Source: Rhodospirillaceae bacterium | GTDB lineage: Bacteria; Pseudomonadota; Alphaproteobacteria; Rhodospirillales; Rhodospirillaceae | Direction: 5' to 3' | DNA length: 64,000 bases | Assembly (NCBI GenBank): GCA_029243545.1 | Contig: JAQWRV010000033.1 | Coordinates: 20,780-84,779 of the forward strand | In this document: positions 1-9,358 of the stretch, piece by piece | Position numbering within the stretch: position 1 is the first letter of the stretch | How the letters are laid out: every line of letters starts with the position of its first letter | Made by a program: the position numbers and the translations under genes | The notes under the pieces: model-generated | Told to the model about the DNA's origin: nothing | Database searches by the model: none | Seen by the model: only the letters and a program-made list of their open reading frames with translations

Positions 1-1
1 A

Positions 2-829
2 ACACTGCCACAGTTTAAGGAAGGCCATGTGCCTGTGGCCGGCGGTAAAATTTATTACGTCTCGGGCGGAGAAGGGCACGAAACAGCAGTCCTTCTTCAT
101 AAATTGGGAGGATGGACCGCAGAGTGGCGTTGGGTCATGCCGATCTTGGCGACCCGCATGCGTGTGATCGCCATGGACCTGCCAGGACACGGCGGGTCGA
201 CGGCTGGCGGTGAACCACCGTTTATTGTCACCCAGGAAGAAGTATCGGCCGCGGTCATGGCTGCGCTGGATACGCTCGGTTTGCAAAAGGCAGCTATGAT
301 TGGCAGTTCGGCAGGGGGATGTGTGTCTATTGTTTGCGCGGCTCTGTGGCCTGAGCGAGTTTCCACCGTTGTATCTCTGGGAAGCGCTTTAGCCGGTTCG
401 GTCATAGGAACATCTTCAGTAACCCGGCAATCCATGCGGTTGGGTGCCGCGCAAGCTATTGCCAATGGATATTTCGACGAGAACGAAAATCCGCTGCCGC
501 GTGATCCTTCCTATATGGAAAGAGTCTTCGGCATGAGTAACCCAGCGCATATGGAAGAGCAGACGCTCAGCCGAAAGGTGGCCGGGCGTTGGATTCAGCC
601 GGCCTCTCGTGGTGTTGCACTTTACGACTACCTGGCCATGCTCCCTCGGATTGAAGCACCGGTCCTGCTGGCTTATGGCGATTCTGGAAACTACGGAAGG
701 TTTACAGATGCAGCAGCGGCTCAGTTAAAGAATAGCCGCATCGAAGCGATTCAGGGCGCCAGTGCTTTTCCACATCAAGACAAGCCGGAAGAAACGGCGA
801 CAGTAATCATGGACTTCTTAGGCGTTTAA
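2..829 (+). CDS. alpha/beta-hydrolase, 5' end outside window
   Basis: This is an alpha/beta-hydrolase-fold protein whose reading frame is open to the left edge. A GTG at 29 could start it, but the codons before it (TLPQFKEGH) read like normal protein, so the gene probably begins outside the window. Counting from the GTG, the nucleophile elbow is GSSAG with Ser94, the strand-loop before it is DLPGHG, an acid is likely in YGDSG, and the final histidine is probably in FPHQDKPEE near the C terminus. The catalytic set is therefore complete, unlike the paralogue at 1803-2609. Its substrate is unknown. The stop overlaps by four bases the stop of the convergent VOC-like gene. Confidence 0.8.
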   Translation, partial: TLPQFKEGHVPVAGGKIYYVSGGEGHETAVLLHKLGGWTAEWRWVMPILATRMRVIAMDLPGHGGSTAGGEPPFIVTQEEVSAAVMAALDTLGLQKAAMIGSSAGGCVSIVCAALWPERVSTVVSLGSALAGSVIGTSSVTRQSMRLGAAQAIANGYFDENENPLPRDPSYMERVFGMSNPAHMEEQTLSRKVAGRWIQPASRGVALYDYLAMLPRIEAPVLLAYGDSGNYGRFTDAAAAQLKNSRIEAIQGASAFPHQDKPEETATVIMDFLGV

Positions 830-1791
830 GAAATCCAGTTCTCGCACATTTCAACACGCTCACCCTCAGGGCCAAGGAATGCGAAGACCTTGCCGCCACC
901 GTAGGGTCCTGTATCACTGGACTCTGGTTCGTTGATTACAGTCGCGTCCGGGCTATTGCTCACCGCATTGAATACAGCATCTATACTTTTTGTGGTGAAT
1001 GACGTGATACAACAGCCACCGTCAAGACGTTCAGGAACTGGTGGCGTTGGATCCATAAGGGACTGGTCATAGCTGCGCATTTCAATACCACCTAGGCCAA
1101 AACCTGAAGCGTCTCCCTTAAAGATCGACATCCGCACGTCCGGCAATGCAGGGTCTAAATCCCAAGTATCGTAGAACAACCCGTCCTTCAGCATGTCGTC
1201 GAAGATCATCTCCATAGCAATCGTCTCGTCATAGAAATTCCGGCTGGTCCCAGTGTTATCAGCGTCTAAATGAACATCAAAGATATGCCCAACATGGTTC
1301 TCCGTTTCGGGAAAGGCATATGTTTCAGGTTGTGTCACCGCCATCGTGAACATGGCGTGTGTAAGACCTGGCGTCCGGCCATGGAAAAAGGTGTGCACGT
1401 TGGCACCTGCATGGGTGAAGTCTGCTTCATTAACCGGCTTAACGACGTCAAAGTCTGGGTGTCTCTCAAGGTTCCGGCATAAGCCAAGGAGATCTTCCGA
1501 TACTACAATTTCTATTCCGCTCCACCGTGTGCTCATGGGGGAGGTACGAATGCGCTCTGGTCCCTCGACAACGCGGATCATACCGCGGTCGAAATTCTTC
1601 GAACTAACGATGGTGAACCGGTCTCCCGCGCTGCCTGCCGCAATTCCCCATGTCCGCTCAAGATTTGAGTCAATCGCGCCCTCGCAAAACACCTCCCAGC
1701 CGCAGCCATCGGCCATGAGATTAACGAGACGGTTGGGCTCCGGGCACGAGATGGTGACGCAATTCATTGCAGTAACGAGAGGTGTGGTCAT
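826..1791 (-). CDS. VOC (glyoxalase-fold) protein, two-module
   Basis: The 321-residue product looks like two glyoxalase/bleomycin-resistance (VOC) modules in tandem. The clearest sign is the C-terminal strand GGGKVFAFLGPEGERVEMCE, which ends in the Glu that usually ligates metal in this fold, and a central GHIFDVHLD segment that could supply a histidine ligand. VOC proteins include dioxygenases, isomerases and lyases, so no reaction can be named. The start has GAGGA about eight bases upstream. It is the third gene of a minus-strand operon (NTF2-like, hydrolase, this gene), 11 bp after the hydrolase. The fold call is by motif only and is moderately sure. Confidence 0.6.
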   Translation of the reverse strand: MTTPLVTAMNCVTISCPEPNRLVNLMADGCGWEVFCEGAIDSNLERTWGIAAGSAGDRFTIVSSKNFDRGMIRVVEGPERIRTSPMSTRWSGIEIVVSEDLLGLCRNLERHPDFDVVKPVNEADFTHAGANVHTFFHGRTPGLTHAMFTMAVTQPETYAFPETENHVGHIFDVHLDADNTGTSRNFYDETIAMEMIFDDMLKDGLFYDTWDLDPALPDVRMSIFKGDASGFGLGGIEMRSYDQSLMDPTPPVPERLDGGCCITSFTTKSIDAVFNAVSNSPDATVINEPESSDTGPYGGGKVFAFLGPEGERVEMCENWIS

Positions 1792-1802
1792 TGGAGGTTC
1801 CT

Positions 1803-2609
1803 CTATCCTTTAAGAAATTTAACTACAGCAGCAACCCATTCCTCTGGGACTTGATCCATGGGATCTATTTTACCGCCTTCAATTTCGATGTAGTCCCAAT
1901 CGGGCCGTAACTCTTTGGTCTTTTCGGCCTGGGGTTTGATGATATCTCCGGAGTTAGTGAGGATCATCGTGCGATGCTTAATTTTCGCAATGGAGGCGGC
2001 GTGGTCGTAAAGGAAGGCAGCATGATGGCCATACCAAAACGGTCCGAATCCCTGGAGCTGCTCGACAATATACCGGGTCACCAATTCAGTATCTTTTTCT
2101 GGATCCATCCAAGCCATCCGGCCGACGTAGGCTTCAGACAAATGAGAACCGTCAGCTTTGTGTGTGAAGGTCTTTTCCTTTGCTTCGACGATGCCCTCCA
2201 TCCAGTCCTTACGCTCTTCTTCACTGAACGGTCCCGGGCCATTCATAATCAAGTTGCGAACGCGGTCCGGAAACTGGATGGCAACTTCACTGACGATCAT
2301 AGCGCCGGTGTGATGACCCAGCATATCGGCCTGCTTAATACCAAGGTGATCCATAACCGCTGGTACAGCCCTGGCATAGTCTTCAACATGAGGAACGAAG
2401 TCGGTGACATCTGACATGCCAAATCCGGGTGTATCGATACCCACGGCCCGGCATCCGGCCTCTTTCAAGAGGCCATAAACATTATCGTATTGGCGTGACG
2501 TGATCGGTGCCTGGTGGCACAGTATCAATGGAATGCCATCGCCACCTGTATCTTGATAATGGACTTGTCCAAAAGGACCGGCGGCATAGCCTCGTTGCGG
2601 GCGTTTCAT
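1803..2609 (-). CDS. alpha/beta-hydrolase-fold protein without Ser nucleophile
   Basis: The 268-residue product has the full alpha/beta-hydrolase layout: an oxyanion segment LCHQAP (normally HGxP) near residue 32, DTPGFGMSD near 60-67, and an elbow at 98-102. The elbow reads GHHTG, so His100 occupies the position of the catalytic serine. The C-terminal motif that normally carries the catalytic histidine (GGH) reads GGKIDP, with Lys. A possible acid remains in NSGDII. The same HTG elbow occurs in the Tat-exported protein at 15046-16884, so this is a sub-family trait and not a sequencing error. The role could be non-hydrolytic (lyase, or pseudo-enzyme). GGAG lies eight bases before the ATG. Confidence 0.8.
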   Translation of the reverse strand: MKRPQRGYAAGPFGQVHYQDTGGDGIPLILCHQAPITSRQYDNVYGLLKEAGCRAVGIDTPGFGMSDVTDFVPHVEDYARAVPAVMDHLGIKQADMLGHHTGAMIVSEVAIQFPDRVRNLIMNGPGPFSEEERKDWMEGIVEAKEKTFTHKADGSHLSEAYVGRMAWMDPEKDTELVTRYIVEQLQGFGPFWYGHHAAFLYDHAASIAKIKHRTMILTNSGDIIKPQAEKTKELRPDWDYIEIEGGKIDPMDQVPEEWVAAVVKFLKG

Positions 2610-2634
2610 AAGCGCGTCTCCAATAGAAATAAGT

Positions 2635-3060
2635 TTAGCTGTTGGTTATATGTGGAATTCCTTCCGGTAAATGCCCTTCATGTACATGGACAAGAAGCCA
2701 GCCATCATCCGGAAATTGGCGGAGTACGCATGTGATACGCCCGGTGCCTTCGGCTGGACTTGGCGCTTCATAGGCAAAGCTGAGAAGAAACCTGCAAATA
2801 GCCGCGTCACCCCAGACGGAGGTTGTCATCGGACTCATGGAGTATGTCAGAGCACCACGCGCGGCTGACTGTTCGTAATCCTTCTCCACATAAGTTTCCA
2901 TCTCCTCCCGCGAGACCAGATCAGGTTGAAAGATATCCCAAACCGTGCACTCGGGGTGGAGCAGGTCGAGCATGCCATTTGGATCCTGATCGGCGAACCG
3001 TTGCCAGACTTGGCGAACACGGTCTTCGATAAGGGCAATAGTCTCAGCGTTCTCTGTCAT
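2635..3060 (-). CDS. NTF2/SnoaL-like fold protein
   Basis: The 141-residue protein resembles the NTF2-like SnoaL/DUF4440 group: an N-terminal helix followed by the turn DPNGMLDLLHPECTVWDI, a central helix with EEMETYVEKDYE, and closing strands ending in DDGWLLVHVHEGHLP. Such proteins are small cone-shaped isomerases, hydratases or accessory domains, and the substrate cannot be told from sequence. A longer frame starts at 3087, but the ATG at 3060 has AAGGA seven bases upstream and is preferred. It leads the operon with the hydrolase (26 bp downstream) and the VOC protein. Confidence 0.65.
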   Translation of the reverse strand: MTENAETIALIEDRVRQVWQRFADQDPNGMLDLLHPECTVWDIFQPDLVSREEMETYVEKDYEQSAARGALTYSMSPMTTSVWGDAAICRFLLSFAYEAPSPAEGTGRITCVLRQFPDDGWLLVHVHEGHLPEGIPHITNS

Positions 3061-3257
3061 GGCGATATCCTTCTTTTCTGAGGCCAACTATAGCGCGGAT
3101 TAATTCTATAGTGACTATAACAAAACAATATTGGACGAATGCAGGGTTATGCCAGCCTTGCAGTTGGGCTGGTAAGGAGGTCAAATCCGGCACCGATTCT
3201 GATTCGTTAGGGCTTTTCTTGACCTCTCCATCACCTATTTCGAGCCCCACTGCTGGG

Positions 3258-4460
3258 ATGTTGCCGCTACCGATCACCGCAACGTTGTTCTACGCGGTCA
3301 TGATTATGATTGTAGGGCAGGCCTTTCTGTTCACAATCCTGCCGCCGATTGGCCGTCAAGTCGGCATGGCGGACTATCAAATAGGCATGGTTATGTCGGT
3401 GCATGGCCTGTTCATGCTGTTCACAGGCCCCATGTGGGGTGCAGCCAGCGAAACGTTTGGCCGCCGGCGGGTGATCATTTTGGGCGGGGTCGCCTTCGTC
3501 ATTTCGGTGGTGATGTTCGGCTTGATTGTGGATGCAGCTATCCGTGGACTTGTGTCAGGCATGGCGATTCTATGGATGCTGGTCGGGTCACGGGCGCTTT
3601 TTGCGCTTGGCGCCGGAGCGGTGACGCCTGCGGCCATGGCTATGGCAGCGGATTTATCATCCCGGGGCAATCGACTGCGAGCGATTTCCATGCTCACGGC
3701 CGCAACAAGCACGGGTGCCATTATTGGCCCTTCCGTGTCAGCGTTTTTTACCGGCCTGGGATTGTCCGCACCGTTTTACATCATCGCCGCTGCCGGAATG
3801 GTTGTTGTGATTGCGCCGATGTTCGTCCTTCCCAAAGGTAGAAGCCATCAACCTGATAGCGGCGGTAGTTATAGACACTTGCTGAACGGTCCGATTCTCA
3901 AGATCGCCTTAAGTGCGGTACTCTTTATGTGCGGAACCTACGGAATATTTTCCATCGTTGGCTTTTTTGTCCAGGACCGCTTTCAATTGGAGCCAGTGCC
4001 CGCTGCACAAGCCATGGGGCTGGGCCTCATGTGTGCGGCAGCCGCAAACGTGTTCGTCCAGGTAGTTTTGTTGCGGCGCATAAAGGCTGGTCCAAAAGTC
4101 ATTGTCACCATTGGTGTCACGTTTATCGTGCTATCAATCGCCGTTTTATGGCAGAGCACGGCGCAGATTATGTTTGTTGCCGCAATGGTCTGTAACGGTC
4201 TTGGGCAGGGTTTTGCTATGCCGGCGATCAACACTTCTCTTTCCCTTGCAGCCGGGCCTGAATCCCAAGGACGTATCGCTGGCATTTCGACCGCCACCCA
4301 AGCAATAGCGTTTCTCATCGCACCCGCATCGGCTGCTTTGATGTATCAGATTCTGCCTTGGCTTCCTTTTGTGGTTGGGGTGTGCGTTGTTGTGCTGACG
4401 CTGGCCGTTTTCTTGAACACATCTGTTGTGGACTCGCGACATACCGACGCTCTGTCATGA
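3258..4460 (+). CDS. MFS transporter, DHA1-like
   Basis: A 12-helix major facilitator of about 400 residues. The loop between helices 2 and 3 carries a form of motif A (GAASETFGRRR), and later helices are Gly/Ala-rich as in drug:H+ antiporters of the TetA/Bcr type. The frame is open from a GTG at 3111, but the extra 49 residues are polar and unlike MFS N termini. The ATG at 3258 puts helix 1 right at the start, although it lacks a good Shine-Dalgarno. The next MFS gene starts inside its stop codon (ATGA), so the two are translationally coupled. The substrate is unknown. It may export or import something handled by the neighbouring enzymes. Confidence 0.8.
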   Translation: MLPLPITATLFYAVMIMIVGQAFLFTILPPIGRQVGMADYQIGMVMSVHGLFMLFTGPMWGAASETFGRRRVIILGGVAFVISVVMFGLIVDAAIRGLVSGMAILWMLVGSRALFALGAGAVTPAAMAMAADLSSRGNRLRAISMLTAATSTGAIIGPSVSAFFTGLGLSAPFYIIAAAGMVVVIAPMFVLPKGRSHQPDSGGSYRHLLNGPILKIALSAVLFMCGTYGIFSIVGFFVQDRFQLEPVPAAQAMGLGLMCAAAANVFVQVVLLRRIKAGPKVIVTIGVTFIVLSIAVLWQSTAQIMFVAAMVCNGLGQGFAMPAINTSLSLAAGPESQGRIAGISTATQAIAFLIAPASAALMYQILPWLPFVVGVCVVVLTLAVFLNTSVVDSRHTDALS

Positions 4461-5701
4461 CCGACAATTCTTTACCAACGCCGCCGCCTGCACCGTTCTC
4501 TCAAAGTACAAAAATTACTGCGCTGGTGAGCTTGGCGCATCTCTATAGTCACTTCTTTTTCTTCGTTTTGCCTCCTTTATTTCCACTACTGCGCAGCGAC
4601 CTCTCCGTTAGTTATACGGAACTCGGAGCATTGATCGTGGTTTTCAATATTGTTAGTGCCCTAACGCAACTCCCCATGGGCGTGCTTGTTGACCGACTCG
4701 ATGCGCCTAAGCTTTTGACTGCTGCTGTAGCCATACAGGGGCTCTCGCTGATGGCGATGGGGCTTGCACCCTCGTATTGGATTATCATGCTTATGATGAT
4801 CCCGGCGGGTCTCGCCAACGCGGTTTATCACCCGGCCGACTACTCAATTCTCAATCGAAGTGTCGACCCCAAGGTGATGGGAAAGGCGTTTAGCATTCAT
4901 ACGGTATCTGGATTTGCCGGTAGCGCTGTCGCACCACTTACGATGGTGGTCCTCGCCAAAGTGATTGGCTGGCAATGGGCCGTTGTCTTGGTCGGCATAT
5001 CCGGGTTGTTCATTGCCCTGATTTTGCAACGCAACACCGGACTTCTGGCGGATAACGGTTCTGAATTGGGCCAAGAGGCGGGGCAGAGGGCAGGACAGTC
5101 TTTGCGCGCGACAGCCCTTGTGCTGCTTTCACTTCCTATCCTCATGGGGTTTGTGTTTTGGCTGTTTATTTCTGTTGCCCATACCGGCGTTTCATATTTC
5201 TCCGTTTCCGCATTCGATCAGATGTACGAGATGCCTTTAACGACAGCGAACGCCGCATTAACAGCATTTCTGGCCGCCAGCAGTGTGGGAATCCTAGTCG
5301 GTGGCTACTTAGGGGATAGAACCTCTCGCCATGATTTGATTGCCATATACGGATCTGTTTTGTCCGGCTTTGCGATCCTAACCATGGGGATATTTGAACT
5401 TGGTATCTTAGGTATTGCTGTTGCCATGTGCGTTGCTGGGTTCACCAGCGGCATTACGGCACCGTCCCGGGATTTACTTGTGCGCTCCGTTACCCCTAAA
5501 GAATCAATGGGGGCAGTCTTTGGCTTTGTATCAACCGGACTCAATGTCGGCGGTATGATTGCCCCGTTTGTCTTTGGTTGGCTGCTTGACAGCGGCAACG
5601 CAGCCACAGTGTTTTTGATCGCTGGAGTATTTCAAGTCGGTATCATAGTCACGGTGATTGGGTTGAAAGCTAGCGTCAGCCGGGCGGCACCGTCCTCTTA
5701 G
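4457..5701 (+). CDS. MFS transporter, Fsr-like
   Basis: A second MFS permease, 414 residues with about 12 membrane helices. The N-terminal helix pair SLAHLYSHFFFFVLPPLFP followed by LTQLPMGVLVDRLD resembles the fosmidomycin-resistance (Fsr) branch. It starts at the ATG overlapping the upstream stop (ATGA), which discards 33 upstream residues that overlap the previous gene. The sequence differs enough from the first MFS that the pair is not a recent duplication. The two could act on the same compound or pump successive products. Specificity is not predictable. The 289 bp after its stop hold no gene that can be supported. Confidence 0.8.
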   Translation: MTDNSLPTPPPAPFSQSTKITALVSLAHLYSHFFFFVLPPLFPLLRSDLSVSYTELGALIVVFNIVSALTQLPMGVLVDRLDAPKLLTAAVAIQGLSLMAMGLAPSYWIIMLMMIPAGLANAVYHPADYSILNRSVDPKVMGKAFSIHTVSGFAGSAVAPLTMVVLAKVIGWQWAVVLVGISGLFIALILQRNTGLLADNGSELGQEAGQRAGQSLRATALVLLSLPILMGFVFWLFISVAHTGVSYFSVSAFDQMYEMPLTTANAALTAFLAASSVGILVGGYLGDRTSRHDLIAIYGSVLSGFAILTMGIFELGILGIAVAMCVAGFTSGITAPSRDLLVRSVTPKESMGAVFGFVSTGLNVGGMIAPFVFGWLLDSGNAATVFLIAGVFQVGIIVTVIGLKASVSRAAPSS

Positions 5702-5990
5702 GCTTTTGGGGGCGCGCCGGATTTTAGGAAAGACCGGCTAGTAGCACCGTGAATTTAGATAAAACTATTGATACAAACATTGAAAACTTGCGCTATGAAA
5801 ACCAGGCTTTTACCTCTTGGTAGAGGAACAGCGTGAGCATATAGAAGGTTTTTAGTCAGGTGTGGGGCCTGAGCGCAGGGGTCTGTGGGGGAGGGTTATT
5901 GCGCTCGGCTAGCATAAACGCAATCACATGACTTACAAACAAGTCGCCCACCACCATGCCCTGGTGTCTCAGTCTGAGAGACCCGAGGTT

Positions 5991-6833
5991 TTATGCGCCT
6001 TCAATGTAGCCGCGCGGATCTGAAAATTCCTTAGGGTATTGATCCTTCATTATAGAGCTCCATTCCGGCGGCATGCCATCCATGGACCATGATTTCCGGC
6101 CAAACCCACGTGATACGTAGTTGCCGGGCCTATCGCCCATATTCAGCCATCCGGGCCATGTATTGATGTCATTAAATGCCTGTGTCGCGTTAGCACTGGC
6201 CACGCTTACATCAGATACTTCCGCGATAGATCCGTGATACGTGGACCAGTCATTGATTTGAATAAGACTGGCTTCATCAGTAGTCGGTTCACCCCGGAAA
6301 CCAGTGTCACCACGTACCCAGACATCATCCCCTACGACCCAAGCCGGTCCGACGTCGCCAAATTGAGTGATGTTCATGCCTGGTCGATCGGGGCGCTCAT
6401 TTTCCATGCCTACTTTGTTGTAATGGCGGGATGACCGGCCTAGTCCCGGCTGGCGCACAGGTAGCCGCTCGCCGGTGTAAGGGTTATCAAAATTTTCAAT
6501 CTGCTTTCCGGTCTCAAGGTCAGTATAAAAAATGGAGCTCATGGTACTAGGCTTGAAGCCGTCACCGTCGTCTTCCGTGATTGAAATGAAGCCGACGTGC
6601 ATGTCCCAGAACGGCGTAAACGCACTATCAACCAAGCCATAGCGAATGGCACGGAGATACCAGTAAACGACCCGGTTATCGGAGGAGTAATTCAGCTTCC
6701 TGTGAATAGTGTAGAGGTCATCGCTATCATTAGGATTCAGCAAATGCCCGTCAGCCTTCGCTAACCTGGGGAATGCCAACGAAGACGCAAGCGGGGCAGC
6801 ACCCAGCATGCCAAGTATTTTCCTTCGATTCAT
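5991..6833 (-). CDS. Tat-exported DUF1838-like protein (copy B)
   Basis: A 280-residue secreted protein. It starts with a twin-arginine signal (MNRRKILGMLG, a hydrophobic stretch, then AKADG near residue 28). The mature part has YWYLRAIRYGLVDSAFTPFW and a mid-section FYTDLETGKQIENFDNPYTG, recalling the DUF1838 family (the 'TGE...NPxTGE' segment), and ends GFGRKSWSMDG...YPKEFSDPR. No function is established. It is 280 residues like its upstream neighbour at 6869-7711 and similar along its whole length, so the two are a tandem duplication. AAGGAG lies nine bases before the ATG. The 36-bp gap points to one transcript. Confidence 0.65.
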   Translation of the reverse strand: MNRRKILGMLGAAPLASSLAFPRLAKADGHLLNPNDSDDLYTIHRKLNYSSDNRVVYWYLRAIRYGLVDSAFTPFWDMHVGFISITEDDGDGFKPSTMSSIFYTDLETGKQIENFDNPYTGERLPVRQPGLGRSSRHYNKVGMENERPDRPGMNITQFGDVGPAWVVGDDVWVRGDTGFRGEPTTDEASLIQINDWSTYHGSIAEVSDVSVASANATQAFNDINTWPGWLNMGDRPGNYVSRGFGRKSWSMDGMPPEWSSIMKDQYPKEFSDPRGYIEGA

Positions 6834-6868
6834 ACCAATTTCTCCTTACATGAACCTTTTGAAAGTTC

Positions 6869-7711
6869 TTAAAGTCTTTCGATATAGCTGCGCGGATCGG
6901 CGTACTCTTTTGGATACTGATCCCGCATCATCACGCTCCATTCCAGTGGCATTCCATCCATAGACCAAGATTTCCGGCCGAAACCGCGCGAAACGTAGTT
7001 TCCAGGAGAACCACCCATGTTTAACCAGTCAGGCCAAGTCAGGAGATCGACAAAAGTTTGCGAGCAATGAGCGCTGGCAACCTCGCGATCAGATACTTCT
7101 GTTATGGAACCATGAAAAGTCGACCAATCATAGACTTGAAAAAGTCTCCCATCTTCGGAAGTTGGTTCGAGACGCGCGGCAGTATCACCCCGACACCAGA
7201 CGTCGTCACCAACAATCCAGGCCGGTCCGATGCTGCTATCGTCTGTGACGTTCATTTCAGGACGCTCAACGGGCTCGGTGACCATTCCAGTTTTATCATA
7301 TAGCCGAGACGCTCCCAGCAGTCCTGGCTGGCGAACGGGTATGCGCTCGCCGGTAACAGGGTTGTCGAATTTTTCGAGGAGTTTGCCAGTCTCTAGGTCG
7401 GTATAGAAAATCGACGACATCATTTTCATGCGAAAGCCATCGCCTTCATTTTCAGAGATGGAAATGAAACCCACATGCATGTCCCAGAATGGTGTAAAGG
7501 CGCTGTCCACTAGGCCATAACGAATGGCGCGTAAGTACCAATAAACGATGCGGTCATCTAAGGAAAAATGCAATTTTCTATGGATGGTATAGAGGTCATC
7601 CACATTATTCGGATCTAACGCATGATCATCGGCCAGTGCGCGGCTTGGACTTAGAATTGAAGCGGTCAGGGGCGCGGCACCCAAAATGCCGAGTACTTTC
7701 CTGCGATCCAT
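6869..7711 (-). CDS. Tat-exported DUF1838-like protein (copy A)
   Basis: First gene of the tandem DUF1838-like pair, 280 residues. The ATG at 7711 is preferred over the longer frame because GGGAGG lies nine bases upstream and the twin-arginine motif MDRRKVLGILG follows at once. The h-region ends near ALADDH. Shared blocks with copy B include RAIRYGLVDSAFTPFWDMHVG, FYTDLETGK, NPVTGERIPVRQPGL and GNYVSRGFGRKSWSMDGMP. Export through Tat suggests it folds, perhaps with a cofactor, before secretion. It diverges from the secreted amidohydrolase at 7849, which may share its promoter region. Confidence 0.65.
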   Translation of the reverse strand: MDRRKVLGILGAAPLTASILSPSRALADDHALDPNNVDDLYTIHRKLHFSLDDRIVYWYLRAIRYGLVDSAFTPFWDMHVGFISISENEGDGFRMKMMSSIFYTDLETGKLLEKFDNPVTGERIPVRQPGLLGASRLYDKTGMVTEPVERPEMNVTDDSSIGPAWIVGDDVWCRGDTAARLEPTSEDGRLFQVYDWSTFHGSITEVSDREVASAHCSQTFVDLLTWPDWLNMGGSPGNYVSRGFGRKSWSMDGMPLEWSVMMRDQYPKEYADPRSYIERL

Positions 7712-7848
7712 CCGTATTGCCTCCCAATGATGTTCGTATACTGGATATGGGATCACAGAGTGGGCCCCGAGCCAAGGGGGTGTCGTTCCAAAAGGCCGTT
7801 GAGTGACCTAAGCTCTTGTTCAATACACCAAAATCGGATCTCTGATCG

Positions 7849-9192
7849 ATGACACCCTGTCACCTTCTCGCTATTGCGCTGTGCGGCTTAGGCCTTTCCA
7901 TGCCGGCGGCAGCCGCTGACACTGTTATTGCGCATGTCACACTGATAGACGGTACCGGTGGCCCGGCGTTACAAGACGCTTGGGTTCACCTGGCCGATGA
8001 CCGCGTATCCGCGATTGGCACAGGCGCACCACCCAAACGGGGTGACGAAATTGATGGAACAGGAAAATTCCTTATTCCCGGTCTCATTGATACTCATGTG
8101 CACATTGGCGGTGGCCGCATCCGCGCGGAAATTGGCGGCGCTGCTGATGAAGTTGCGGCTCGTCGTGCGGCAGCTGTGCCCAGTCTTCATGGCTATCTCT
8201 ATAGCGGGGTGACCTCTGTTTATGACTCAGGAAATTTCGAAGACTTCATTTTTCCCATGCGTGACGCTGAGCGGGCAGGGGAGATCGTGTCCCCACGTAT
8301 TTTTGCCACGGGGGGTGTTGTTGCCTTTCCGCGCGGCTATGGCTCGGGTCCTGGTGCGACGCTGATTGGTAGCGAAGAAGATTTCGATGCGCTTGACCGG
8401 CATCTTGACTGGCAACCAGACATGGTGAAATTCATCATAGATCCACAAGGGCGGCGTGGAATTCCAGAATCTCCGATTTTTACACCGGAACTGCTCAAAC
8501 AAGCCATTGGCCGTGTGCATGCCCGCGGTATACGCACGACCGTACACATTCCGACAGAAGTAGAAGCGCGCATGGCCATAGAGGCCGGTATTGATGCTCT
8601 GGCGCATCCGGCAGCGCGAACAGATACGTCTGCGGAATTCCCGGCCTATGTTGTTGAAAAAGGGATTCCGGTTTCAACAACACTTACAGTGTTCAGCAAT
8701 ATTGCGAAAGTTGCAGATAACCCAGGGATGTTTGACACCCCGCTTTATCGCGCAACTTTGCCGGAGGAAGAGCGCAACCGGCAAAAGACCACGGAAAGGG
8801 AGCGATACATCGATAGCGGGATGTCAGCTTTTTTCACCCGCATGCTGCCGGGTATGCAACGAAATATCAGAGCCTCCCATGACAACGGTATTACCCTTGC
8901 TTTAGGAACAGACAGGTCCTTCGGCCCAACAGTCCATCAAGAACTTGAACTCATAGTGGAGTCCGGTATATCTCCGGTGGAGGCCATACGCATAGCAACA
9001 CTCAACGGCGCCATTTATCTTGGCACGGAAAATGATCTGGGCTCGATTGAAGTGGGAAAACTTGCTGACCTTGTAATGCTCTCAGCCGACCCTACCGAAG
9101 ATGTGACGAATGCACAAAGCGTGGTAGCCGTCTTTAAGGGTGGGCGGGAAATTGATCTTTCTATGTTGGATTTGCCTGTGAACGCGCACTAA
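7849..9192 (+). CDS. secreted metal-dependent amidohydrolase
   Basis: A 447-residue amidohydrolase of the imidazolonepropionase/prolidase-like type with a Sec signal peptide (MTPCHLLAIALCGLGLSMPA, cleavage near AAA-D). The TIM-barrel metal site is complete: DTHVH with His83 and His85, Lys194 in MVKFIID as a candidate carboxylated lysine, His233 in TVHIP, His253 in LAHPA, and an Asp in LALGTDRS. The C terminus has the usual GSIEVGKLADLVML. Periplasmic members hydrolyse cyclic amides, dipeptides or aryl amides. The substrate here is unknown. No clear Shine-Dalgarno precedes the ATG. It is divergent from the DUF1838-like pair and followed by two nitrilase-like genes. Confidence 0.8.
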   Translation: MTPCHLLAIALCGLGLSMPAAAADTVIAHVTLIDGTGGPALQDAWVHLADDRVSAIGTGAPPKRGDEIDGTGKFLIPGLIDTHVHIGGGRIRAEIGGAADEVAARRAAAVPSLHGYLYSGVTSVYDSGNFEDFIFPMRDAERAGEIVSPRIFATGGVVAFPRGYGSGPGATLIGSEEDFDALDRHLDWQPDMVKFIIDPQGRRGIPESPIFTPELLKQAIGRVHARGIRTTVHIPTEVEARMAIEAGIDALAHPAARTDTSAEFPAYVVEKGIPVSTTLTVFSNIAKVADNPGMFDTPLYRATLPEEERNRQKTTERERYIDSGMSAFFTRMLPGMQRNIRASHDNGITLALGTDRSFGPTVHQELELIVESGISPVEAIRIATLNGAIYLGTENDLGSIEVGKLADLVMLSADPTEDVTNAQSVVAVFKGGREIDLSMLDLPVNAH

Positions 9193-9358
9193 TCCTTGCA
9201 AGCCGGCACAAACTTCATGCAGTTTCGTCTAGTGCGGTATTCCGGTGGCTGACTGGCGGACGCCACAAATCATGCCTCGCGGTCCCGGTATTCATTCTCT
9301 TAGAGTAGCCGTCTAGAACAACTGCCATAGAGCAGAAATTAGCAATTAGAGAGGTCTT

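Noticed and set aside
3111..3257. N-terminal 49 residues of the first MFS frame as real protein
   Set aside because: Polar, with no membrane helix, starts at GTG, and the ATG at 3258 fits the family length better.
5750..5824. 24-codon frame starting with GTG after the second MFS gene
   Set aside because: Too short, and its match to the start of the gene at 14384 covers only a handful of codons.
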